Assembly: GCF_000003815.2 (NCBI RefSeq)
Contig: NC_049995.1
Span: forward strand, 18,125,017 to 18,189,016
Direction: 5' to 3'
DNA length: 64,000 nucleotides
Source of the DNA: Branchiostoma floridae
Taxonomy: Eukaryota; Chordata; Leptocardii; Amphioxiformes; Branchiostomatidae
This document shows, piece by piece, positions 1-12,419 of the stretch. The number at the start of each line of letters is the position of its first letter. The first letter of the stretch is position 1. Made by a program: the position numbers and the translations under genes. Below the pieces are notes generated by a model. That model was given only the letters and a program-made list of their open reading frames with translations. It did no database searches and was not told the origin of the DNA.

Positions 1-253
1 ACCGAATGGACCGATCCAGAAGGCCCGCTCCCTGTTCAATCATGGTTCTATTTGAAACATCTCCGTCAAAAACAGAGTTAGCAGGACAGACCTGGCGCGT
101 GGCCGCCGCCGCTAAGTTTAGTTGATAATACAGTCTGCAATTTGGATCCCAGATGGTGAAATGAGATATAAAAATCATGATTGTCTTGGCTGAGGTAAGC
201 ATATCGCTTGTTCTTAGCCACAGCATTTAATATTAACATACTAACTCTTGCAG

Positions 254-1680
254 GCGACAAGCCCACATCGTGCGTGGAAGCTAAATCTCTACTCTCCAAT
301 GCCAACGACGGAGAGTACACACTCTACCCTTTTTCGACGGACAGTGATGTATCCCTCCGCGTCTATTGCCATGACATGGCATCTGCGGAACCTAAAGAGT
401 TCCTGACCCTACCGTCCGGTCCTGATGAGAACTATGCCATTTTCTTTGCCGACCGACTGAGCAACGCATATCAGTGGCAATGCACCGGTCCGTTTCAGGT
501 AGGTGAAACTATTGGTAGCAAAGTATGGCTGCTCACAATAGTGATCACGTTAAGTTAAAGGATGAACTAACTTGCTATCAATATATTTGTACAACAGATT
601 TGTCTTAGTGATTATGATTTAAAGGTACACACGTGTAAGGCCAGCGACATTGTGATGATATGTTTTCGTACTAAGTCACTGTACTTTTGTCCTGTCAATA
701 AAGATTTCTTCTATATTGTCTATAATGTCAATGTATAGGGCCAATATGCTGCACGTGGGACCACGAAGTTCAGCAAGCTCAGAATCCAGTTTGAACCGTC
801 CAGGATCGAAGTTATTGGAAATGACTACACCTTTGCTGAAACCACTGGTAGTTCAACATGTTGTTACCTTACAATAAGATTGTCATTTGTAATGTGACCC
901 GTAAGTAGTGCTAAATGTGAATGACCCATGGATGACTGACTCGTAAGAATGCCTCAAGTCAATACGCCATCAAGTCTGAGAAAAAAATAAGACATGTTTC
1001 TTTTTTCATGACGCAGGATGTTTCGTGTGATTGGTCAATATTTTGTTGGTTAAACAATTTGCACCATCATGGTAAATACTTTTTAGCTTGACTTGCTCAA
1101 CTTTTGCCAAGGAAGTCATTGTAGGTGACATACATTTTTTAATGACCACAGGGCCCAATGATATTGCTTACGGGCAAGCAGGCGACTGTTATTCAGCGAG
1201 ACAGGGATGTGCAAAGGGAACGTTCAAAGTGGATCTGACTGGGACCGGACTTGAGCTGGACCCAGAAGTCCACTGGGTCATGGGTCCCACCTACCCAGGA
1301 TCTCTGACCATCAACGACATGTTTATCTCGGAGGATAGAAAGGTTTTTTTGCCTGTCTATAACTTGATGTTCGGTAATGACTTAGAGGTTGAGCGCTCTT
1401 CCATGCAGCAAAAGCTTAACTTAAAACTCAAAATTGGATCCACAGCATAACCAAGGAGCTTGGCATAACACATCCCCAACTGCAAGATCTTTAAATATCA
1501 TCAACAAGAAAAATCAAGATGTTTAAATATCATCAACAAGAAAAATATTTCGTTTATATACTCTATGATGTGTTGATTGAAATGTGTTTCATTTTTTTTA
1601 GGTTGCCTCTGCCCGATGTGGTGGATGGTGTGGTTCCTGCAGGCCCGATGGAGGGGAAATATATCTGACACCCTCAATAG
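254..1680 (+). other. GON domain module (four exons, phase 1 to phase 1)
   Basis: The translated exons match the GON domain otherwise known at the C terminus of ADAMTS9, ADAMTS20 and nematode GON-1. Motifs in order: SCVEAKSLL; NDGEYTL; VYCHDMASAEPKEFLTLPSG (exon 1); FSKLRIQFEPSRIEVIGNDY (exon 2); AGDCYSARQGCAKGTFKVDL and GTGLEL (exon 3); ARCGGWCGSCRPDGG (exon 4). These correspond to the family DGEY, VYC-x-M, P-x-E-[YF]-x-TL, GDCYSA, GTG and CGG-x-CG-x-C signatures. Internal phases are 0, 1 and 0, and both outer borders are phase 1, so the block can be moved as a unit. No metalloprotease or thrombospondin exon is visible here; upstream sequence is missing, so an ADAMTS-like start cannot be strictly excluded, although the downstream VWA makes it unlikely. 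Confidence 0.85.
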
Positions 1681-4600
1681 GTAAGTACAACACATTAACT
1701 ATGATATATTAACTATGATAATATATGAACAGCCGTTATATATATATATATATATATATATAACGGCTCAATCTCATTGAAATGTTTTCAATAGCCATTT
1801 TAGGTTCGAAAAATAAATGAGCTCATTTTTTGTCAAACCTACCTGACTGTTTAGGAAATTCACTTTATCAACGATAAACAAACGTGACAAGGTATTTTAA
1901 AAACTAATCGTTTATGTATTACAGAGCTTTTTTTCCTCCAAAATTATATACAGTTTTGGTTACATCATTTACTTATAAGAGGACGTGCATGTACATAGCG
2001 ACACCTTGAATGCCGAAGCTCTATGTAGGCTAGAATTTTCACTTTAAAAGAAAGAAGAGAATTTCTATATACGGAATCCATGTTTAATTCACCCACTTTC
2101 CAAATCTAGTTGCCAGCTACACGTAATGAAGTTCACAACATAGGTTTAAAACGAGAGCTCGATCATATCTACATGGTTACTATAAGTAAGACATGAATCA
2201 AGAAATACTCACAAAGCAATTTTTGATTTTCGTCCCCCTAATAGCTCCCAATAGTATTGCAGCGTGTTATAATATCTTGACAATTCTATGATCAAGATTA
2301 TTCGATGGCAGATCTGGCTTTGGAATTAGTGACTTGGGTGATGAAGTGTCAGGAAGTACAGGTCAGAGTTGATACTTAAAGTAACTAATCAGACATGACA
2401 TACACTCCATGCAACTAGGGCTCCTTCTTCAGGAGGAGTTACTGATTTTGATGTTTCTGTGGGTCTGCGTTTTTACAGTGGAGTGGAGAAGGACATAGAA
2501 AAGTGCTTTAATGAACAGCTAGGATTTTGGTTAAGATGCAAAGTAACCTCTATAACATATGTCCATCTGTTCCAGTGCACTGCGAAAAGTAGTTGTAAGA
2601 GAGCTTATTAAAAGCTGATATTACTATCAGAGTGCAAATTATGGTCACTAACATACGTCCGACTTTTTCAGCTATAACACACCCGTCTGTTTCAGTTCCC
2701 TGTGCCATTGACATCGTTCTTGTTCTGGACGTTTCTTCGAGCATCTCACAGGACCAGTTCCTCCTGGCCCGGGACTTCATGATGGATTTTGTCGACTGTG
2801 CTGCTTTTGAAGGAAAGGATGTCAGGGTGAGTCTCTGACTTCTGATGGGTGGACCTGATGCATGCTTTACATTCCTGGGAATCTATCGCCAAAAATAGTT
2901 ACTTAAACAACAGGAGCTAATTGACTCATTTGCATTAACTGTGTCTTAGCCTTGCTATCTTTTCAAGTCCAAATTGTCTTCAGCTTGACTTTGGCTTAGC
3001 TTTGTTTTCTTTGGAATCCAAATTGTCTTCAGTCTGTCAGTCTGAATTGTCTCACAACCTTTCCTATTGGACATCTGAAATTGTCTTCATTCATAGTTAG
3101 AGTATAAAAGACCTGTTTCTTTCAGATCTCTTCAGTGTCACTGACGAAGGATAGTGGACTATATCCGAAACGTCTGACAGTTTCAAAACCATTTCCAGTT
3201 GCTTAAGTAACTATTTTTGGCGTATCTTATTACCTGGATGTCTAACCTACATCGACGTATCTGGGAATCTATCTTCCCTGATAGCACTTAGAACCGTACA
3301 GCTTCTATTCTCAAGAGACCATGAGACTTATGGGGAGCGCTCTAGGCAGTTATGCTTTCTTTCATTGCCATTGTTAAGTTGGCTTCTGTCGACTGTGCTT
3401 CTGTGCAGGGTAAGGATGTCAGGGTGTGTTTGATTTGTGCAGAAAGAATTCCTGATGCTTTGAATCCCTGGGAATCTATCTTTCCTGAAGGCAAGCATTG
3501 ACCATAGAATTTGTTATCCGCATGTATCCTTGCTCAAAAAGCCATGTACGTAAACCAATGGAGAGCGTTTTAGGCACTTGCATCGAAATTGTTAAATAGG
3601 ATTATCCAGAGGGCCAGTTTAAAGACGTGTGGAAATAACAGCAGAACTTTTTGTGTCCATCTCGCCACTTGTTCCATAGGTTAGAGTCATCAGCTACACC
3701 TGCGAAGCGCACACCTACTTCAGCCTCACACCAATCACCGTGGGGATGTCGTACGAAATCGAGCACCTCATGAGGGGCGACGGAGGCGGCGAGACCCGGA
3801 CTGGCCACGCCATCTACCACATGCGCCACACGGTACGGCCGCTGCTGTTTTTTTTTTCGACTGCGCTTGTCACTAAAAAAGTGAAAGTGATAAAGTGAAA
3901 GTGATCTCGATCTAGTTTTAGCTCTCTGAAGAGCTAGTCTTCCACTGGTCGTGACCAGAGAGGACAGACGCTATGTACGGTATTTACAGGTTCATTGTAC
4001 AGGGGAAATTCTCCTAGCTCTTTTCGACAAGCACAATGAACAGTGGACCACGGCTTAACGGCCCGTCCTAAGGACTGCAACCCTTTCCGGTAGCGTGCAT
4101 GTCGGGTGAGCGACACAGCTGGATCGAACTCACGGCTTCTAGTTCCAGAGGCAGGGCTGCTAACCACTGGACTACGCGCGCTAACACAGTACCACATGGT
4201 ACAAAAGCCAAAAGCTACACTTGTACTGCATGCATAGTGAAGAAACTACTGTTGCTGGGTTAAACACAGTGCCTCATTTCGAATGAATTAAGGCTGCACT
4301 TGCTGGTTTAAACACAGTACCACAGTATATAAGCTATAGCTGCACTCACTTGGTTAAGCATATATACAAATGTGTCTGACTTTTCCATGTTTGATTTTAT
4401 TTGTCCAGTCCAAATTCGGAGCGGAATCCCATCACGCAGCCGTCATCCTGACAGACGGACAGGTAAGTTATTGTTTCCCAGTATGTTGTCACACATGCTC
4501 AGTCTCATGTTATCCATTTCCCAGTGAGTTGTCACACATTCTCAGTCTCATGTTAACCATTTCCCAGTGAGTTGTCACACATTCTCAGTCTCATCTTAAC

Positions 4601-5262
4601 CATTTCCCAGTGAGTTGTCACACATGCTCAGTCTCATGTTAACCATTTGCCCAGACAATGAGCTGATGACTTGACTAACTTGACTTATGCCGGGTGCTGC
4701 TCCTCCCCTGCCACCCGAACCACTGTAGCAGCCCAGAAGTTTCTGTCAGTCATCGCCTTCCCCAAGTTGTCTGCTTGTAGACCAGCATCCCGTCTTAACA
4801 CATCTAGGTATGTAAGGGGTGGTTTGCCCTGCCTCCTTTTCAGTGAACTGGCTTCCACAGGACTATGCTGGACGTCACTTCCTTGTTGTTTCTGAAGCAG
4901 TGCCCGCTAGCCTCATCCGTCTTGCTCGCATTTTAGTTGATAGTTAAGGGAGCCCGGCATACAGCACTTTGTTATTGCAGTGTTGTTTCCAGTTCACATT
5001 GTGCACACATCTCAACAATCTAGTCATGAGCTGTTACACGGTCTTATTGTCCGGTTTACCGTTTCCCCAGTCCGATGATGACGCAATAGCCGAGGCTGAG
5101 GATGCTCGGGACGCAGGGATCGATCTGTACGCCGTGGTAGTCGGGAACTTTCAGAACAGGGCTTCGTTTCCGGCCATGACCAACGACCCCGACCGAGTGT
5201 TCGACACCAGCCAAGCCTGCGACGCGGCGCAGAAAATCGTGGACGATCAGTGCGGTGGGTAG
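254..5262 (+). CDS. Gene A (5' partial): secreted GON-VWA protein
   Basis: Eight exons seen: 254-498, 739-847, 1152-1342, 1602-1680 (GON) and 2672-2826, 3680-3832, 4409-4462, 5071-5262 (VWA). All have AG/GT borders and the frame closes exactly (392 codons including TAG, after a split first codon). The VWA part starts near PCAIDIVLVLDVSSS (MIDAS DxSxS), continues with the metal loop GGGETRTGHA and AVILTDGQ, and ends VDDQCGG-stop. VWA domains bind ligands through a divalent metal, usually outside the cell. The signal peptide and any earlier domains lie before the window; positions 1-253 contain no exon I can defend. Introns carry a TIR element, a SINE, a 43-bp minisatellite and an RTE-like fragment. 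The stop overlaps a possible splice donor (TGCG|GTGGGTAG), so read-through splicing cannot be excluded. Partner and ligand are unknown. Confidence 0.82.
1731..1768. repeat. Perfect AT-rich palindrome
   Basis: AGCCGTTA, a run of alternating TA, then TAACGGCT: a perfect 38-bp inverted repeat in the intron between the GON and VWA modules of gene A. It could extrude as a cruciform or form an RNA hairpin. No function can be assigned. Confidence 0.85.
1800..2671 (+). other. Intron between GON and VWA modules of gene A
   Basis: The left part (to about 2225) is AT-rich with nothing recognisable. From about 2225 onward it is clearly homologous to the intron upstream of the gene C VWA module (42655-42880 plus 44525-44660), including shared stretches such as CTATGATCAAGATTATTCGATGG. 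A second possible acceptor at 2575 (TTCCAG|TGCACTGCG), homologous to the one used in gene C, soon runs into a stop here. The acceptor at 2671 is therefore preferred; it also matches the positions used in genes B and D. Confidence 0.7.
2887..3222. mobile_element. Short terminal-inverted-repeat element with hammerhead-like core
   Basis: A perfect 20-bp terminal inverted repeat, CGCCAAAAATAGTTACTTAA at 2887 with its exact complement ending at 3222, flanked by TAT on both sides. Length 336 bp with no ORF, hence non-autonomous. Near the right end it has TATAAAAG (3103), then CTGACGA, a short hairpin and GAAACGTCTG (3141-3175). It lies in an intron of gene A; genes B, C and D lack it, so it inserted after the duplications. 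Confidence 0.8.
3381..3424 (+). pseudogene. Relic of VWA exon 1 inside the gene A intron
   Basis: This stretch resembles the last 43 bases of the real exon ending at 2826 (TGTCGACTGTGCT... AGGATGTCAGG). It is followed by a second copy of the intron sequence CCCTGGGAATCTATC. It lacks a good donor (GTGTGT) and most of the exon. It marks a partial tandem duplication of exon end plus intron, and is shared with gene C but absent in B and D. Confidence 0.65.
3870..4180 (-). mobile_element. tRNA-derived SINE
   Basis: On the minus strand it begins with a tRNA-like head, TAGTCCAGTGGTTAGCAGC (A-box type), then GAGTTCGATCC (B-box type), followed by a body and a 3' end of repeated ATCACTTTCAC. The homologous intron of gene C reads straight across the site without it. 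Copies or remnants of the same family occur at about 11625-11800, 53830-54030 (minus) and 59070-59310 (plus). Confidence 0.75.
4477..4648 (+). repeat. 43-bp intronic tandem repeat, four copies
   Basis: The unit CCCAGTGAGTTGTCACACAT-TCTCAGTCTCATGTTAACCATTT is repeated four times just after the donor of VWA exon 3. Genes B and C have a single copy at the same place and gene D has diverged copies, so the expansion is specific to gene A. Confidence 0.85.
4666..5025 (-). mobile_element. 5'-truncated RTE-like LINE fragment
   Basis: Flanked by the 8-bp direct repeat ATGAGCTG (4658-4665 and 5026-5033), a target-site duplication; genes B and C have the uninterrupted site. Minus-strand translation gives GKPPLTYLDVLRRDAG followed by MTDRNFWAATV. 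This is the extreme C terminus typical of RTE-type endonuclease/reverse transcriptase proteins. Only about 360 bp remain, so it is dead. Confidence 0.7.
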
Positions 5263-8230
5263 CTCTCGCATAGTACAAACCTACAAACAACATCAGTACA
5301 TTTGACAAGGGGGCATCCTGTGGCGCAGTGGTTGGTGTGTTTTGCCCAGAATCAGGAGGTTATGGAACCCTGGTCACATGACAACATAAATACTGTTCTG
5401 TTATCAAGGATGCCTGGAAACAAACCGTGGTTCAGCAACCTAACATGTCGACAATGTTACTGATGTCACGATTCTGTCCTATTCAATGGAAGTGACGATA
5501 ATATAGTATTGTTGTACATCAATCTTACCCCCATTCACCAGGGTCAGAGGATTGTAAAGAGGATTGTAATAAAATTCATCCGTCTTTTTTTTTAGTTTAA
5601 GCAAATAAGAAGTGGTAGAGAATAGGAGCACTATATTTCTGTATGCGATGACCTGATTGGCCAATTCGGTCAACCAATAGCGCAAAGACACATAAGATGA
5701 GCGAAAAGACAAAGAGCTAACCGCCGACTTACAGATTTACTTTCTTTTTAGGCATGTAGAATAAAACACAACGGAGACATCCGGACCGTGTGACCTGACC
5801 CGACCTGACCTGACCTGACCTGACCCGACCTGACCTGACCGCTGATGTGGACTGTCAAACAGACATCCAGTAATCTCCAAGCAGATGGGTGACAAATCTA
5901 AACATTCCCCGACTGCCCAAATTTTACCCACTTCTCTTTAAACACCTGCTTGATGATTAGTCATTTGAAAATCAAACCTTAAGATAAATACCGTAGTGAG
6001 CTAATGCTATATTTAAGCTTTGCTGAAATCAGGAATTCTATTTCAACTAAATTGACCCAATAGGGAAGAGGGGGCATCCCAACCAAAAAAAAAACGTCCT
6101 TAATTGTCCAATTAAAAAGTATCCAATGAAGTACACCAGCTCAACTATGGAGTCGATTCTGCAGATTGAAAACAGTTCTTTTATTTTGGAAACCTACATA
6201 AAATGTTTTAAAGGCATGGGGACATTTACTGACTCTCGTTTTGGAAACGCAATTATACAACATCAAGAAAAGAATTAAGAAAACTCACTTATTTTCAAAT
6301 CCCCCCTTATTTCAACTAAAAGTAAAACCCAAAGCTGTCACTCTTAAATGTAAAACCCGAAACCGGCACCAATGAAAAGTGCCAGTCCATCTTCTATACA
6401 CCGTTTTGCCCGCGACAGTAGTGATTTACAGGGGATAATATTTCCCCAGCTTTTTAGCGTGAACATTAAGTTATTAGAAGAACCCTGATGTAGAGGCGAA
6501 GATTTGAAGTAAAGAATATTTCAAGTAAAATAGCCATCCAAAATACAATGAAAAGTTCGTCTGCAAGTCCAAAACGTTCTTCCCGGCCTTTCGATCATCA
6601 AGACTTGGTCCGTTGGAGCTGTAGATGGCTTGAGGCCAAAATGATCCATTCCACACAACCAAATTTTGTTTTAAAACTGTAAGTTTAAAACTTGAGTTAT
6701 TCTTTGCCTCTAATCGGCACGGATATCAGGCATTTTGTTTTCCTTTTTTTTTTTTTTGGAAGAGCTGTTACCATTTCGGAATCTTTAAACATCGGCTGTC
6801 TAATGTCCACATTAACATTCGGTTCTTTGGGGAAGTATTTGGGGGAAAAGCCAAAAAGAGCAGGCTTAAAATATTATGAGTCTAAGACATATAATGACTA
6901 TTGCTGCTGACACCAATACACTCACTCACTCACTCACTCACTCACTCACTCACTCACTCAATCACTCAATCAATCAATCAACCATTATCTTACACACGAG
7001 ACACCTATACAAAAATATTAAATAAAACAAACGACTAACACTGTCTGAGACCCCAAAAGTCCTTGTTTCAAGGAGTTGAAAGAAAAAAAAAAGTGAAACT
7101 GGCACCAATGAAAAGTGCCTGTCTATCAGCTCATTTATGTTACTTATTTTGCCCGCTACAGTAGCGAACTACAGGGGATGTAATTTCCTCACGCTTTTTA
7201 GCTTACAAAATTCAAATAATCCTTATCTATTCTAAGCTGTAATCTGAAGGTCAAGAATACTTCAAGTAAAGATACTAAAAGTTCTTCTGCACATACAAAA
7301 CTTCTGTCTGGCATTAAACCAGCAAGACTCGCTATGGTTATGCTCAAGGCGGTATAAGGAATACAATTCCCTCAAACCAACTGTATTTTCTTATTGTGCA
7401 AATCAAAATCTTTAAAAAAAAACTTGAGTTATTCTTTGCCTCCGGATTTCATTGGTGATATTGCATCACCTACTTCGACCTGGGAGATCGTAATAGCGAA
7501 ATAGCTATACATAACACTGATGTAACAACTGTCTGTGGATGGAGCTGAATTCAGGAAAACATCTCGAATGTGGAAAAGATAAGAACAGGCTGTTAATCTT
7601 CAGAGAGTGTAAAAGGACCGGTCTTTACCTGAGAGTAGAATCCTATCCACCCCTTAATGTAGACGCTATGGGATTGTGCATCAGCGCAGCATTCCTCATA
7701 TTGCCACTTGTAACATCAGATTTTCCATTTTCTTCTCCATCTCTACCCAAAACCCACATGATGTCACTTGTCATAAAAATCATCAACACAGAGATGGATC
7801 AGAATTCTTCCATCTTCTTGGATATTATTCAAACACAGTAGAGAACTCTGCATGCCAAACTTCCATATTCAACATCTCTTATAAAGATGTCACAATCTTT
7901 TTACTCTCAATTTTTCTTCTTTGTATCAACTCGCTGTCCCTCCGGAAATTTGCCATGTAGAGACAAAAAAATATGACATGTTAACAGGTATCACACAACC
8001 CGAAAAGGCCATAGGACAAACAGCTGGATTTTCTGGAAATCCACAATCCCCCAAGGCACAGCCCCCTAGTTACTACATTGACTGGTGTATCCATAAGTAG
8101 CCTCACACCTTTAATCATAAAAGTACAAGTAAAAACTGGAACACTAGGAATAAATCCCAGGTACATGTAACCAAGAAATATGAAAATAAACGTTTAAAGC
8201 CAAACATTGTGTTGCTTCTTTTTTCTACAT
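5263..8230. other. Post-gene duplicated block 1, copy after gene A
   Basis: Starts with sequence shared after all four genes. 5311-5385 is a tRNA-like remnant (TGGCGCAGTGG, A-box type). 5793-5841 is a run of CCTGA/CCCGA pentamers. Two diverged sub-blocks follow, each with the hairpin GGCAC-loop-GTGCC (6365, 7101) and the phrase CTTGAGTTATTCTTTGCCTC. An AATAAA at 5568 is a possible poly(A) signal for gene A but is not conserved in the other copies. No protein-coding exon is recognisable. Confidence 0.6.
6919..6985. repeat. (TCAC)n / (TCAA)n microsatellite
   Basis: Tetranucleotide run of TCAC grading into TCAA. It occupies the same position in the duplicated blocks at about 21289-21361 and 62173-62425. 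Confidence 0.95.
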
Positions 8231-10986
8231 TCATACAATTACATATCAACTAGTAGCAACGGGCCTTCTAGGTCTTTGCTATATATCTACTATAAAATCT
8301 ATTGTATTTGTAGCATCGGCAAATTTTGAATTAGAGCCATAAACTGCGTTGGTGTATGATGATTTTATAATGTCGAAATAATGGCACAGCTGACCTCTGA
8401 CCTCGCAAAGTAAACAGTGAAAGGTCAATAATATGATAAAATAAGAATTTAAATCTCGAAGTCCCCCCCCCCCCCCCAAAAAAAAAAGCCCTTAGCAACG
8501 CCGAAACAAGTAGAACATCCGGGTACTGCCAGTATTGGATCAGAAGTGAGCCCCCAGAGGAGGAGGGTAAAAAGCGTAGCCTAAAACTTTGCCCTGTAAA
8601 ACTTTTATCGTGAAAGCTTAGAGATGTAAAGTACAATTGGAGTGTCGAAGCCCCCCTCCAACATTGCACATTTAATATCCAAGTCTTTACAGTACCACTA
8701 GAAAAGGAGTATGCGTCAAAGGGGGTTGGGTGGGGGGCTATCTTGCCGAAGATAATAAAAGCGACACCATGTATCTTAAGTTGGTACTACAGTGACCTGT
8801 GCGAAGCCCATAGTAGTGCCATGGCAACGCAATAAAACAAACAAACGCAAACATCCGGGTCCAAACGGCGGTCCCTATGCACAAATAGAGGCCAGGCTGG
8901 GGAATTTCAGCACTTAAAATCTGTTCTACGCCTTCTTGCTGTAATCTTTCAGGATACGTAGTGAAGATCTTAAAGAGTTTCAATAGAGGAAAAACGTTAG
9001 GGTGGGGTCCCGACGCTTCCACTGTCGTTTGTGGATACGGAACGGTAAAATAAATCCTTATGATTAAGTACAGTCCTGGCAAAGTTAATATTAGTGCGAA
9101 AAGCCCGATCTAGTGGCGGGCCATTCGCACATTTGCCTATCATGTAAATGGCATAAACTGACACCAAGCAGGAGCTGTGCGGGAGTTTTACACAAGCAGC
9201 TGTTCTATAAATACTACTGGAGTGTCGACCCCCATTAACTCCACAACAAGTACAACATCCGGGTCATGGCTGTACGTCTGTCCCTAGGACGAGTTTGCGT
9301 CGATTGAGGAAGGGTGAAAAGCAAAACCTTACATTGTAGCAGCGACACCTTGCATTTTATGTCGGTACTGTTGTGAGCTGATCAATGTCCATAGCAACGT
9401 CCTAGCGGCTCAGACATCCGGGTCTTGCGGCATCCAGGCACAAGCCTGTCAGTCAGTCCGTCAGTCTGGCTGATGAGTTAGGACTTGTACTCTCCTTTTC
9501 AATCATTATATTCGACATTTATGAATTCCGAAAAAGGACATCAGGCTGAAGAAAGGAGCTTGTCCAGGCGTTTATCTGTTGGGGAAAATGTTTGAGTCAC
9601 GACGTTTGGATGTCGGTAGGTCCAGAACTGGTACCAGATATAAACTATAATTATTAAGATCGGGGAATACCAACGAAGGTGATTTAGAAATGTTATTTGA
9701 TGTGAGTATGACAACATCAATCGTACGTTGTCATGGTTAAGCGGTAGTATATCGATTCATGGAACACGTCATTCCATAGCAACGCCCTAGCAACTCGAAC
9801 ATCCGGGTCAAAACAACTATAATGGAGCATGGCTGATCGTCATAAATTTTCAAGGGGGCACTTTCAAATTATATACATACATGGTCACCCGGACATACGT
9901 GGTTACTTCAAACTGGTTCAATTTTTACAACATGTCCAGACGCTTGATGTATGTTATTGAGCAAGAAAATGTCAACCTCCACATATATTCTACAAATAAC
10001 AGTTAATATATCTAACATATTGTTGGTTTTCTTACATAAAATTTCAAATATAATTCTAAGCCGCAGACGCGTGAATATAGCTAATGTGCTACTAACGCCA
10101 CAGGGATATTTGTGGTTTTCCCATATTCAGTTGAAACATACGATCTACTGTTGGTCTCTCCTGCCTATGTTTGGGGACATAAATGATGACAAATTGCAAC
10201 AGCGTCAACGGATACGATTCACAGGCAGTCATATTTCCAAATGTCTGACTCCAAGACTATGTCAATACAGACTAATAGTCTCTGATATTTACATCAAACT
10301 CTAAAGAACAACATAATAATGAAAAAAAAAGGTAAAGTAATATCTTGCTTTCAAAGACAATCGCTGCCGTTCTTGAAACAATGTTTTATTAAGAGAAAAG
10401 AGATATCTACTGGTGTTGTGACAAAAACAACACCAGTGCAGGCGAGACGAGACAAAAGCAGTGATATTTTGTCTATCAGACTCCATGACTATTTTCAGGC
10501 AGACAAATAGGGTCTGATATTTACATCGAACTCTGAAGAATAACACAAAAACAAAAGGTGCGATGATATCTTGCTTTCAAATACAATCGCCGCGGTTCTT
10601 GACAAAAGCAGTGATATTTTGTCTATCAGACTTCATGACCATTTTGGGGCAGATGAATAAGGTCTGATATTTACATCTAACTCTGAAGAATAACACAAAA
10701 ATAAAAGGTGCGATGATATCTTGCATTTCAAAGACAATCCCCACGGTTATTGGAACAATGTTCTATTGAGAGAAAACAAACTGGATCGCAATCAATAAGG
10801 AGGTTCAACTCCTAATGGTTTCTCAGACAGGTACAAAGGCTTTTCCGACACGGTTAATGGGTGGGGTGCGCACACCGCTGTTTACTGTCAGCAACATGAG
10901 TTCAATGTAGGGAAAACAAATTCGTGTAGGACAAACTCCACACGTCTGGTATTTTTATGTCGCCCGATTTAATATGTGTTATCGTC
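8231..10986. other. Duplicated block with recurring ACATCCGGGT, after gene A
   Basis: Non-coding in appearance. Contains ACATCCGGGT at 8515, 8851, 9255, 9414 and 9799, in most cases preceded within about 30 bp by AGCAACG or GGCAACG. A C16A11 homopolymer lies at about 8463-8489. From about 10270 a 150-235 bp unit (GTCTGATATTTACATC... CAAAAGCAGTGATATTTTGT) is repeated about three times; the first copy contains a perfect 10-bp-stem hairpin at 10410-10436. The same order recurs at 50160-53040. Confidence 0.55.
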
Positions 10987-11399
10987 ACATACGTGGTCAC
11001 CCTACATACAAGCTCGCCCCTACATACATGCTCACCCCTACATACATGGTCACCCCACCATACATGCTCACCCCAACATACATGCTCACCCCAACATACA
11101 TGCTCACCCCTACATACATGCTCACCCCTACATACATGCTCACCCCTACATACATGCTCACCCCTACATACATGCTCACCCCACCATACATGCTCACCCC
11201 TACATACATGCTCACCCCTACATACATGCTCACCCCTACATACATGCTCACCCCTACATACATGCTCACCCCTACACACATGCTCACCCCTACATACATG
11301 ATCACACCTACATACATGGTCACACCTACATACATGGTCACCCCTACATACATGGTCACCCCTACATACATACTCACCCCTACATACATGCTCACCCAT
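10987..11399. repeat. 18-bp minisatellite, about 23 copies
   Basis: Unit ACATACATGCTCACCCCT with variants (GGTCACC, AGCTCGCC). The period is a multiple of three and the unit lacks stops, so long ORFs appear on both strands; they are not genes. Equivalent arrays occur at 26620-27080 and 53048-53680. Confidence 0.95.
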
Positions 11400-12419
11400 A
11401 AAAATCATGACCACCCCTACATGTATTGTCACCTATGTATATATGCCCATATCGATACTGCGCAGAGACCAGAGTTACGCGGAAAATATTTTAAACAAAG
11501 ACAGTGTTTTATTTATGGATTTTAAATCAAACGTGCCACACTGTTGCAACATTCGGGATATACTTTATCGTTTTGTGGCTATTGTCTGTCGAACCAGGTC
11601 CTGGTAATTTCTTTATAGTGACATCGATCTTTTTTAGCTCACTGAAGTGCTACTCTTTCACTGGTTGTGACTAAGAAAACAGACCCCGTGTACAGTATTT
11701 ACATGTTATGTCCCGTGCTGTATAGTCAGAATGCACATCGGGTGAGCGACACAGCCTGCATAGAACTTAGGGCTTCTGGAGGCATGTGCAGGGCTACTCG
11801 TGCGATATTCCAAACTTTATATATGTTTTAACATTTCATAATGATTTCATACTTGAACTTCGTATCGTGTAAAAGTATATACATATATTTTGTACCAAAT
11901 GCATGATTGAAAACTTCCATTATTTTTTTTTATTTTGTCAATGAGAGTTTACCTGTCAAAAAGACGAACCTGTGCCGACGCTAGTGATGCGTTTTTTGAA
12001 AAAGATCGATACTCCGTGATATTTTCATTAATGTTTAGCATAAATACAGTACAAAGGATGGAAATTGGTGGGGCGTTGGTACTGCCTTTTTGAAAGACAA
12101 AGAGATCCTTTATCATAACGATAACATACGGGATGCTTCTTTCCACTACTAAACTATGGAAGTCTCTCATTGACACCTGTTTTCCACCTGTGTACACAAC
12201 CTTCAAGCCTTCAAATGCCTTATTCCTTAATGCTGTCCAATTGCATTGTATTGAACAATCAATAATGTAGGTTAAAGTTTAACTGCTTCTCCGAAAAGTA
12301 CAAAAGCTTTACCGACTCTGTTATTGTGCGCGATGCGCACACCACTATTTACTGAAAAACATCCCGGAATCACATGGAGACGGCTGGGGTACTGTACAAG
12401 TCGTGCTCGCCACGTCTGC
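11400..12419. other. Intergenic block with degraded SINE
   Basis: 11625-11800 on the minus strand is a decayed copy of the tRNA-derived SINE family (GTGAGCGACACAGC and the region around GGGCTACTCG). The rest is AT-rich and matches 53690-54363 in the next-but-one intergenic region. No gene seen. Confidence 0.5.

Noticed and set aside
1..253. Possible additional upstream exon of gene A
   Set aside because: Short open stretches exist in two frames but none has a recognisable motif, a clear acceptor/donor pair and the right phase together.
5024..5308. Minus-strand ORFs over the VWA exon 4 regions (also at 19510, 45859, 60298)
   Set aside because: Shadows of the conserved plus-strand exon; the plus frame has AG acceptor, family motifs and the conserved stop.
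10902..11525. Long ORFs on both strands with repeated SPLHTC / YMLTPT / GEHVCR motifs
   Set aside because: They follow an 18-bp tandem repeat without stops; all frames are open for that reason. No start context or splice structure.
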